The position numbers and the translations under genes are program-made. The notes beneath the pieces were generated by a model. It was not told where the DNA came from, made no database searches, and worked only from the letters and a program-made list of their open reading frames with translations. From Notospermus geniculatus (lineage: Eukaryota > Nemertea > Pilidiophora > Heteronemertea > Lineidae), in NCBI GenBank assembly GCA_002633025.1, contig NMRB01001552.1, positions 43,055 to 107,054 of the forward strand: a stretch of DNA of 64,000 nucleotides. Reading direction: 5' to 3'. Below, in pieces: positions 57,001 through 64,000 of the stretch (positions within the stretch are counted from its first letter, which is position 1; each line of letters opens with the position of its first letter).

Positions 57001-57873
57001 TGACAGAGAGAGAGGATGAGCGAACATCTGGGGCAAGTCATTCCCAAGTTGCAGGACTTGTTTTTGGCCACCTGGAGCCAAGCTAAGAATCGAATCGGAC
57101 CGAAACTTGGTTAGAGTTAATGTCCCAGAAGAACAGATGACCTGCATGTTCAAGTGTAGGCCTAGGCCTAGGCCTAGGCATTTGAACTGCATTGCCATCA
57201 AAATACCGGTACCANAAATCACAGCATGTAAAAAATCAGTTTCTTGATTGAGATTCATAGGGTTGGCAATTTGAAATATTGCTTTAGTTCGGTTACTTGG
57301 AATTAACCTCCCCGGCGGTTGAAATAGAAGAGACAACTACAGTACTCTTCTTCACAATATCAACAACGCCAACCTTTTCGAAAAGACAAACTTTTGTATT
57401 CAAACGAGAAAGCTTTGTTCAAGGGGCATTCGTCAAGAACTTAAGTCTAAGTAGGCCTACACGGCCCACCTATTGTGTCAAACAACACACGGCCCATCTA
57501 TTGTATCAAACAATAGATACACGCACTACTAAGTGCACCACTTAAGTTCTTTTATATGGAGCAAGGAGTGCAGACTTTACATTTTGGAGGACTGGTAGGC
57601 CTATGCAATTCCCTGCTGCGATAGCTTTGTCATCGCCATAAAAAAGTTAGTTTGCGCCGGGAAGAAAAATACCGTTTCCGCGGAAAAAAGGTTTCCTTCT
57701 CGGAACAACGTTTCACCTCTGGCCAAGACTACTTGAGTCTGTGGAGAAGGGCCTCGGGAATTTACAGAAATGTCCCATGTATGGACGATTGGGAAAATTC
57801 AAGAAGATATGAAGATCTCACCGGTTACTGACGCAAGGCCCAAAAGGACCATCACAACTCGTAGGCACATCAT
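48035..57873 (-). CDS. Secreted reprolysin metalloprotease, ADAMTS/MIG-17-like, three PLAC-like tails (18 exons)
   Basis: Zinc metalloprotease (M12B) expected to act on extracellular matrix. Exons: 57873-57822, 56925-56705, 56392-56297, 55974-55902, 55779-55675, 55296-55221, 54988-54910, 54727-54650, 54551-54394, 53974-53925, 53528-53423, 52807-52628, 52295-52163, 51320-51210, 50518-50467, 49884-49738, 49218-49142, 48481-48035. All are in phase, giving 746 residues. Signal peptide MMCLRVVMVLLGLASVTG; prodomain to ~182; catalytic domain from VEIYIVLDYTVFN, with HELGH (360-364), Met-turn YIMAPS (Met388) and GIATVKAVC before the zinc site. The ADAMTS-type disintegrin-like region (470-523) has GTSCGNKK then WCQEGSC. 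The C-terminal Cys motifs are SC...CCGSC (exon 16), CEYGDHEAFC...CSCSKC (exon 17) and GCEDN...CCGSC (exon 18), resembling PLAC domains. No thrombospondin repeat. The third zinc His falls one residue later than usual. Confidence 0.9.
48682..49148 (-). repeat. Minisatellite, ~11-12 x 42 bp, containing the exon 17 splice donor
   Basis: Exon 17 ends AACAACTGG before GTAAGAAAATTTTCAGGTCA. The following intron is an array whose minus-strand units read GGTCACATTTAACAACTGG then TAAGAATGCCTGTCTGATATCA. Unit starts (ATATCAG) fall at about 48702, 48744, 48786, 48826, 48867, 48909, 48953, 48995, 49034, 49077 and 49122. Six or seven units keep an intact GGTAAGA donor; others are mutated (TGTAATAA, AGTAAGTG, CTTAGAAT, GTTAAGAA). 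Confidence 0.9.
50125..50265. mobile_element. Partial copy of the 44258-44484 MITE
   Basis: CACAGAGAAACAGTGAGTCT, CCCAGTGTGTTCCAAACAAT and CACAGAAAAATGGCCGCACTC match one half of the element at 44258-44484. It lies in intron 15 of the metalloprotease. Confidence 0.65.
51826..52125. mobile_element. Hairpin MITE, CCAGCAGCACACCAGG family, copy 3
   Basis: Begins within GGCGCCTATCGGCAGTTAG and ends with GCGATATCGCCTGGTGTGCTG then CTGGCTTTAG (in two parts), which is the inverted terminus of copies 1 and 2. It lies in intron 13 of the metalloprotease and is truncated at its left. Confidence 0.75.
53090..53215. mobile_element. Hairpin MITE, TAGGGAGTTTTCGC family, copy 2
   Basis: AGTTTTCGCAAAGCCCACGA with CCAACGCGAACGTCTAT at the left; GGCGTTCGCGTGGCGTTTCG then GCGAAAACTCCCTAT at the right. 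It shares the GCGCTCTCTTCGTGGCATC loop with the core at 7669-7800. It lies in intron 11 of the metalloprotease. Confidence 0.8.
53590..53745. mobile_element. Degenerate copy of the 44258-44484 MITE
   Basis: GTTTCTCTTTGTGTC, AGTCAAGTCGCAGCTATTTC and AACATTCAAAAACGTTACAC match the family in order. It lies in intron 10 of the metalloprotease. Confidence 0.5.
54230..54368. mobile_element. Small element with GCAGGGCCGTATTTAG / CTAAATACTGCCCTGC ends
   Basis: Inverted ends GCAGGGCCGTATTTAG and CTAAATACTGCCCTGC are separated by ~105 bp with a poly-G tract. It lies in intron 9 of the metalloprotease and was probably derived from the CAGGG-ended family at 19460. Confidence 0.65.
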
Positions 57874-59059
57874 GATGATAATGGTCAAATGTGTGATAAA
57901 TGGGGAGACGCAACCGTATTAATAAAGATACGCCACATCCTAAGTTTGAACAGTTCGTTTGCTCCAAAATGTCGTTATTGACATTTAACGACAGTGGGTG
58001 GGATTGAGCAGATGGTTTTATTGCTCTAGTTAGAAAAGAAATAGCCTCAAATACACGAATACAATGATATTACTCTCCTCTGAGAAAATTTGGCGATTTC
58101 GAATTTTGAGTATTAACGAAGCTAGATGCTTAAATCGAGTGCCGTCATCCTGAATTCTCAAGGAGAGCAGTGTTTACCCCTCAACCGACTTGGACTGTAG
58201 GGTATTGTCGTCACACCACATCCAATAATCAGCATTTTGGGCGTGAAAGCTGGGGTAGGGTAAATACACAACCCTATTGATTTTGGTTGCGCTCCGATAA
58301 CCAACATGGCCGCCACAGCCACCATCTTGAATTTGCTTTCCCGCATTAACTCAAAAACGCCACAGCCAATCATCACCATTTTTGGTGTGGGTGTTGGGGT
58401 CGCCGGGTAATTACATGTACACAAGTCTATCTATTTTGGTTGCGGTCCTATATCCAACATGGCCGCCACAGCCACCATTTTGAATTTGTCACGGCAAGTC
58501 CTCACCATTTGGTGAATCCTGGGGCGCATCATTACATCTCCAACTGAATGGAGGTCTGAGGGGTACTGTGACAGCATGACTTTTCAAAGATTTGTCTTGC
58601 TGATCAACCTCGCAGTCCGTGAGGTTCAGGCATCACCTGCTGCCACTCACGAACGTCTGAAAATGTTTTGAGAGAACCCCAATTCATGACACAATGTTGA
58701 TAAATACAGACAAGCTGTGATAACGTCCTGTTTGACTCTTCAAGACAAATTTGTCTGTCGACACCGATACGTTACCGACACCTGGAGTGGATCACACAAT
58801 CGGGGAAACAAATAAATAGGTGATCGTGTGCGCATGACCAAAAAACTGATAGTTATTATGGTTTGAAACAACTCAACACGTCAGTGGATAAAAAGGGTGT
58901 GGCGTACGGCAGATATCTCAGGAGGAGTTACTGCGATCCATTTGATAATTTGCTTATGGCATTATAACTGCATGATGTTGTGACTAAAGATACTCCAAAG
59001 GTATTACAGTTAGTTTCCCCGTAGGACTGCTACGTTCCCAACGCAAATCCAATCCCATT
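57874..59059. other. Spacer 5' of the metalloprotease with a two-unit tandem duplication
   Basis: From about 58216 to 58500 two ~150-bp units share CCAATMATCASCATTTTKGG, ATTTTGGTTGCG and CCAACATGGCCGCCACAGCC. No gene was recognised. Confidence 0.55.
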
Positions 59060-59208
59060 AGGGAGGTTAAAAATCAATCGATAAACGAAAACGTTAACGA
59101 CAACGTTATTTTTGTACAGAAAAAATGCAAATCTGGTGAATGTGTATTATGAAAAATAACGTCGTCGTAAAGTTTACGTTTGTCGTTTGATTTCTTAACC
59201 TCCCTATT
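59060..59208. mobile_element. Hairpin MITE, AGGGAGGTTAARAAATC family
   Basis: AGGGAGGTTAAAAATCAATC and ACGACAACGTTATTTTTGT at the left are mirrored by TGAAAAATAACGTCGTCGTA and GATTTCTTAACCTCCCT at the right. A half copy is at 39177, and a disrupted copy at 61150-61400. Confidence 0.8.
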
Positions 59209-59660
59209 GTTAAAGACGCTACGAGAGCACCAAATAATATAAAGGATAGGCGTTCGCGTTGGCGTTTCGGTGTCTTTTCGAAAACTCTCTACTATTTGTT
59301 CCATCGGCAAGTTAAACGCGATTTTTTAATGTTGATTGGGGAAGACTGTCAGGCAAAATTTGTATTGTATGAAGATCAAATTGTCTTGAAACAGTACCGA
59401 TCTATAAAAATATCGACGGTGTGTTTCAAACATATTTCCTTTAACGAATACTTTTTTGGTATTCTCTCCCCTTTTATGCAAGTATTCTCTATGACAAGCT
59501 CAAACATCTCTCCAGGATTATGTCAACGACATCTGTCCTTGTAGCAAACGTCAGCGTCCCACTTGCTCGCACACATCTTACCACGTTAACCCTTTTACTG
59601 CCTAGGCCAATATTGTTGAAAATGAAAATGTGTAAAAAGCTTAAAAAGCACCTGAAACCT
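59209..59660. other. Spacer with a half MITE (59242-59293)
   Basis: GGCGTTCGCGTTGGCGTTTC then TTTTCGAAAACTCTCTA is the right half of the TAGGGAGTTTTCGC family. No gene was recognised in the remainder. Confidence 0.45.
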
Positions 59661-59971
59661 ACACAGAAAAAAAATTAACTCGAGTGGAGACTCAGAGTCT
59701 CACTTTAGGGACAAAATGGTTCGAAACACTTTTTGACTCAACATGAAACAGAAAATATTTCGGCGCGAGACAATGACATCTCGGCCTAAAATATTTTCTC
59801 TCAGATCGAGACTGTCAGTATCTCAACCCGAAATATTTTCTCTCGGAACGAGGTGTCATTGCCTCGGGCCGAAATATTTTCTGTTTCATTTTGAGTCAAA
59901 AAGTATTTCGAACCATTTTGTCCCTAAAGTGAGACTTTGAGTCTCCACTCGAGTTGATTTTTTTTCTCTGT
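59661..59971. mobile_element. 310-bp hairpin element with internal AAAATATTT repeats
   Basis: Outer arms ACAGAAAAAAAATTAACTCG through GAGTGGAGACTCAGAGTCTC pair with GAGACTTTGAGTCTCCACTC and TTGATTTTTTTTCTCTGT. Inner arms AACAGAAAATATTTCGGC pair with GCCGAAATATTTTCTGTT. The AAAATATTT block occurs four times, alternating in orientation. Confidence 0.85.
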
Positions 59972-60667
59972 ATCACATGACATTTGGTATTCACTGGAAA
60001 GATCTGAGTGAGCGCTTTCCTCTGAATGCCTATGATGGGGTTGTTATGGATGGTTTTGGCCTTGTGTAGATGCGGCCACTTTAGGGACTGAACGAAAGAG
60101 ACTCGACGGGGCACTCGAAAACGACGAATGAATGGCAAATGAACGAAAGAGATGAAGTGTCCTTTCGAAATGACGCTTGTAATTTCAACATCGAAGTAGT
60201 AGGCTAGTAGAAAGTCTTTCACATCACACTCCGTCAACATTACCATCTGCCCAAGTAACAGTAGGACCCGTGAAATCTGCAAAGACAAAGACAGAGGAGA
60301 AAGTGATTAATTATTGATCAACACACGAGGCGCCATGCACATGGCCGGATTCCTGGCTGAGGAGTAAACTATGGGTCACCTATACCCATTTTGTCAAGTT
60401 ATCATCGTGATCTCACATATAGATGGAGGAAACATCATTCTTTGTTTACGTATAGGATTTAGGACAATTACCTCTTGTGACCTCCCTAAAACGAATTAAA
60501 TTGACATGGCAAAGTGGCCTCTTCATGATGTACAAATATGGCGTATGAACAACTGCGCATGCGCGAGATGAATCGGGGGTTCCGTATCCGGCACTTACCG
60601 TCTTTTTAGGTGCGTATCAAACCAGGGGCACTTACAGCCTTGTATTATGAAATAGACGATATTCCTC
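59972..60667. other. Spacer; no gene recognised
   Basis: A 130-codon minus frame (59896-60288) overlaps the hairpin and has no recognisable domain, so no gene was called. Confidence 0.4.
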
Positions 60668-60863
60668 CAAAAGAGCGCAGCACCTGACGGGGTCAGCGTC
60701 ATGACGTCCCGCACGTCATTTCATGTGAGACGAAAAAAAATCAGATTGTTTCACGACGTCATGATCGCTGAAACAACCGGATTTTTTTCGAGTCACGTCA
60801 TGCGTTCAGAAATGATGCGCGGGACGTCGTGACGCTGACCCCGTCAGGTGCTGCGCTCTTTTG
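60668..60863. mobile_element. Hairpin element with CCAAAAGAGCGCAGCACCTG ends
   Basis: CCAAAAGAGCGCAGCACCTG then ACGGGGTCAGCGTCATGACG at the left; CGTCGTGACGCTGACCCCGT then CAGGTGCTGCGCTCTTTTGG at the right. Ends are near-perfect ~48-bp inverted repeats. Confidence 0.9.
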
Positions 60864-61142
60864 GAGTGATAGAGTCTATTGCTGGCAGTGAACGGGTTAA
60901 CCTCCATTAAAATAGAGAGTTTTCGCAAGGGGGTTCGAAGGAGGTTATGGTTAAAGGGATCCTGCAGGCAGCCTCCTCATAGGCATCTTGATGGGAATCT
61001 CTCATATGTACTGGAAGTAAAATACATGTGTACCAAACATCATGTAACAAAATCTGTCGGTTGTCATTTGCTAGCGCCATCTGTGATAAAGTGACCGCAC
61101 TGATATGAGCCTAATAGCTAGCTGCCTATAGGGTCCCTTTGA

Positions 61143-61405
61143 AATAATACAGAGGTTAAGAGACTGATCGATGAACGTAAACGGAGTGTGACGTCGTTGT
61201 CGTACTGTTTACATTTGTCGTACGTTTTCTAAAGGGCGGCGCACACGAGCGACAATTTTGACCGATTTGTCGGCCGACTTGGCTTCCGACCGCCAAAGCG
61301 ACAAGATTTGGCGCTTCTGATTGGCTGATGTCTAGTCGCACCACCAGTCTCGTCGGCGGTCGCCCAGATTTAGTCGCTCGTGTGCGCCGCCCTTTAATCA
61401 ACCTA
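61143..61405. mobile_element. Nested insertion: AAAGGGCGGCGCACACGAG element inside an AGGGAGGTTAA-type MITE
   Basis: Outer element: AGAGGTTAAGAGACTGATCG with AACGTAAAC and ACGTCGTTGTCGTA (61150-61228), resuming as TCAACCTAAG after the insert. Inner element 61230-61397: AAAGGGCGGCGCACACGAGC mirrored by GCTCGTGTGCGCCGCCCTTT, with inner GTCGGCCGAC and ATTTGGCGCTTCTGATTGGC. The insert is younger than its host. Confidence 0.75.
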
Positions 61406-63010
61406 AGTATACTCCGAAAGCCAGATTGACAACAACCACGACCTCTAACGGTTGTCGTTCTCTCAGACGTCGGTTGAAAAATGGAGACTTTGTTGATTCA
61501 TTAAAAATGGCGTTCCTCAGACGAGATGAGAACTAATCCTGGTGACGTACTCCTCAGCCTTTGATGACGCAGTACACAAAGAGATATCTGCGGGATCTTT
61601 TCGTTCCCTTTGGGGGCAAAAATTTACTTCCCCAATGTCTTCCATGTTACTAAAGAAAAATTAGGGCGAACACTAAAACTTGGACATAAAATAACAATCA
61701 GGCAATTTTTATCATTTTTATTTACAGCTTCACTGGTATCTAGCTTGAGTGAAGAATCAGACAAAATCAAGACATTCTCTAGTTGTTAAAGGTGCAGTTG
61801 AGGTGATTCCAAGGTTGTTACCATGAACGGCGGTGGTCCTGTGACAGGGATCGACGTCCTAGGGATGTAGTCCCCATGGCTTTGTTAAAGGCGTTAGCCA
61901 GGGTTAGTGCCGACATAATCCTTCACAAAGGAAAACTGGGGGTTGATCGGGCAGGACAACTGGTCCCCGACTTACCTTCCAGGGGACTTTGATCCCTGTC
62001 ACAGGGTCAACCGACAACCCAGGGCACTTTCCTCGAATTGAATGGAAAATACAACAGATGGCAGCACAGACAACCCTACTTCGATAATACAAGACTTCTG
62101 TGCCTGGAATTGACAAGGAAGATTCAATAGATTTCAACCAGAGACATCTATTGGTCACAATGATCAAAAGTTTGCGGACGACTGGATCTGTCTTCACCGG
62201 CCAGATACTAGTAATAGCTGTGTCCGGTCTGCTCTGTCTGGTTTTGAGTCACCAGATGGCACTGATACGCCTGTTACAAATCGCAGGACAAAAATCTCTC
62301 CTCTAACGCCAGGATCCATCCCACTGTCGCACAGACGCGATGGTATCGTCCTCCATGGCGGTAAACACAGACCACCAGATAACAAATCAATTTGTCGTAA
62401 AGTTCATGAGCCCGTAATGAATCAGAAAAATATCACTGACTAAAAGAGGTGTCACTCCGTTTCACAAGCAGCCGTCTTGGACCGTTGCCGACAGTATCGA
62501 AGCTCTCGTTAAAATAGTTAGCAGACGACTGCAATGCGAATGTGCGACATGAGGTTTTCTGCTTGGCATTTCCAAACAGCCAGAAAGATGGCTGCTCACG
62601 AAAAGTATTTTATTCCGTATAATACTGTACATGAACTTGGCATTGCAGTCGTTCATGGGATATCACGCCATACTTTCAAATATTTGAAGAGGGGCTTTTT
62701 TCCTATTTCAATCTCCCTTTTTGTTAATGGACTCGATTATTTTCCTAATTCCTATGAATATGTTCGTAGATGTCATTCGGAATGCCGAGTCGATAAATCC
62801 ATATGACGTCACGGAGAGCACCAGTGACACCACAGCGAGAAACATTGGAAGGTTACCTAAAAATCCAAGAGCGAAGGTCGACTAAATACCAGTGTCTCAC
62901 ATCCAATGAAAGGTCCGCTAAGAAATCGAACCATACTCCACCGTGTCCATTGTAATACGGGACTGGACCCCGCAGGACATGACGTCACATGGTGACGTCA
63001 CTTGACTTGC
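61406..63010. other. Spacer 3' of the insulin-like gene
   Basis: No exon was recognised. An AATAAA on the minus strand at 62614-62609, about 400 bp past the hormone stop, is a possible poly(A) signal. Weak inverted repeat CCTGTGACAGGGATC near 61838 with GATCCCTGTCACAGG near 61990. Confidence 0.4.
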
Positions 63011-63556
63011 TCAGCAAAACGAGGCTAGCTGTCGTAGCGTACATTGCCGGTAGCAGCAATCACGAAACTGCGAGAAACGGGCTTTTCTTACGAAATATTC
63101 GGAGTCGAGGTCAGTGGAACCTGAAAATGGAAAAGGAGGCTTTGTCATGTGGACACATCTTAATGCTGTGCCAAATACGTGTGCGCCCAGCTGTACTGAG
63201 CACAACCACAGCGTCTACATCTTGTGGAGACAGGAATTTTTCTACATCTGTCCTCTCTCTCTCTCTCTTAAATCGATTACCAATATCACCTGAAACGGCC
63301 TGGAACGATTACTTCTAAAAAACAGCTGGTGAAGGCGTGGAAAGATGCGCAGTTAGTGGTAAGACTAGCGGCGCACTGGACACTTACGCTTTCGTCTTTT
63401 GCTAACCAAACAGCTCATTTGAAAAGCTCGGTGAATTTCTTTGGAACATAGTTTCTGTGGTACATCTGGGTCAAGCAGAATGGCATCCGTCTGCGAGGCG
63501 AAAGTAAGGATAAGCGCTAGGGACACCAGAAGTATAAAGAACTTTTGGTAAATCAT
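63011..63556 (-). CDS. Insulin/relaxin-superfamily prohormone (complete, two coding exons)
   Basis: Secreted peptide hormone precursor of 92 residues. Exon 63556-63388 ends in phase 1 and exon 63120-63011 restores the frame. Residues 1-25 are a signal peptide (KFFILLVSLALILTFAS core). The B chain (26-53) has LCSKEIHRAFQMSC: Cys37 and Cys49 are 11 residues apart, the family spacing. RRKR (54-57) and RKAR (68-71) are furin-type sites flanking a 10-residue C-peptide. The A chain (72-92) ends DCCYRQCTLRQLASFC: Cys78, 79, 83 and 92 in the canonical CC-x3-C-x8-C pattern. The phase-1 intron in the C-peptide is also where insulin genes keep theirs. A TTGCAG acceptor abuts the ATG, so a 5' untranslated exon lies upstream. 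The A chain looks IGF/insulin-like; the B chain lacks the Gly after the first Cys. Subfamily and receptor are unresolved. Confidence 0.9.
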
Positions 63557-64000
63557 CTGCAACGAGAAGACAAAAATATCAATTGCAACTTTGTAAAGTT
63601 TTTCCACGGTTGAGCTTGGCGCAGGATGACCGGAAGTAAACAAAACCGGGCAGCTTCAACTCAGGTGTTACCAACCGTTTTTTGACGCCAGAAAAATCCT
63701 GAAATAGATTGTAGGGTGTGCTACAGGGGCATGGAGGAAAGCGTCAAAAAACGCCACAAGGTCAACTCCATTGAACGCCAAGTAAGGATCAAACGGGTTT
63801 GATATTCTTCGTTACATAACGCTGGCTGATGCTCATTGACGCCGAGTACACGCCGAACACCGCAGACTACATTCCAACTCGGGCGCCAATCTGCGCCACT
63901 TGACGTTCTCGAGTTGGCGTGAAGTGTGTTGCCGGGTTTGCTGGAAGTGTGTCAAGAAGCAGAGAAGAATACATGTACCTGTTTGTAATACAGTAGATAG
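63557..64000. other. Upstream region of the insulin-like gene
   Basis: No coding exon was recognised. The upstream 5' untranslated exon and promoter of the hormone gene should lie here or beyond the window edge. Confidence 0.4.

Noticed and set aside
59896-60288. 130-codon minus frame as possible exon of the metalloprotease or the A-chain exon of the hormone
   Set aside because: It overlaps the long hairpin at 59661-59971, lacks the CC-x3-C-x8-C pattern, and both genes are complete without it.
61904-62197. 97-codon minus frame with VVCAAICC considered as insulin A chain
   Set aside because: Cysteine spacing is wrong, and the frame at 63120-63011 gives the exact pattern with the right intron phase.

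Overview
This is animal (metazoan) nuclear DNA. Genes have many small exons separated by GT-AG introns. There are two cytosolic-type tRNA-Ser genes, and the spacer is packed with non-autonomous, hairpin-type transposons. The palindromes GTAGGCCTAC and TACATGTA occur again and again. Gene content (HELB, CFAP298, EVA1C, a PLAC-bearing reprolysin, an insulin-family hormone) and these motifs suggest a marine invertebrate, probably a non-vertebrate deuterostome such as an echinoderm, hemichordate or cephalochordate. The species cannot be fixed from sequence alone.

Layout. 0.2-6 kb: two unrecognised, apparently intronless genes pointing away from each other. One (minus strand) has a 3 x 42-residue repeat; the other (plus strand) carries a +1 frameshift. 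6-9.8 kb: a transposon graveyard of nested hairpin elements. 9.87-17.26 kb (minus): a complete 11-exon DNA helicase B gene, 1,371 codons, with every intron phase matching. 18.7-21.3 kb (plus): CFAP298, a dynein-arm assembly factor, six exons, final exon not found. 25.1-32.1 kb (minus): EVA1C, a two-lectin-domain transmembrane receptor, seven exons, first exon(s) not found. CFAP298 and EVA1C are tail to tail, as I recall them in human. 32-40 kb: mostly repeats plus two tRNA-Ser(GCT) genes. 40.4-41.8 kb (minus): an intronless dual-specificity pseudophosphatase. 48.0-57.9 kb (minus): a complete 18-exon secreted reprolysin (ADAMTS/MIG-17 type), 746 residues, with no thrombospondin repeat and three PLAC-like tails. 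63.0-63.6 kb (minus): a complete two-exon insulin/relaxin-family prohormone of 92 residues.

These are mostly unrelated housekeeping, ciliary and secreted-protein genes, not one operating system. The most notable observations are: the compact insulin-family gene; two intronic minisatellites whose repeat units contain copies of the neighbouring exon's own splice site (in EVA1C and in the metalloprotease); the conserved CFAP298-EVA1C pairing; the Cys-to-Ser phosphatase; and a paralogous empty site that dates one hairpin-element insertion. All exon models were read by eye. They are supported by reading-frame continuity across every junction, not by transcripts.
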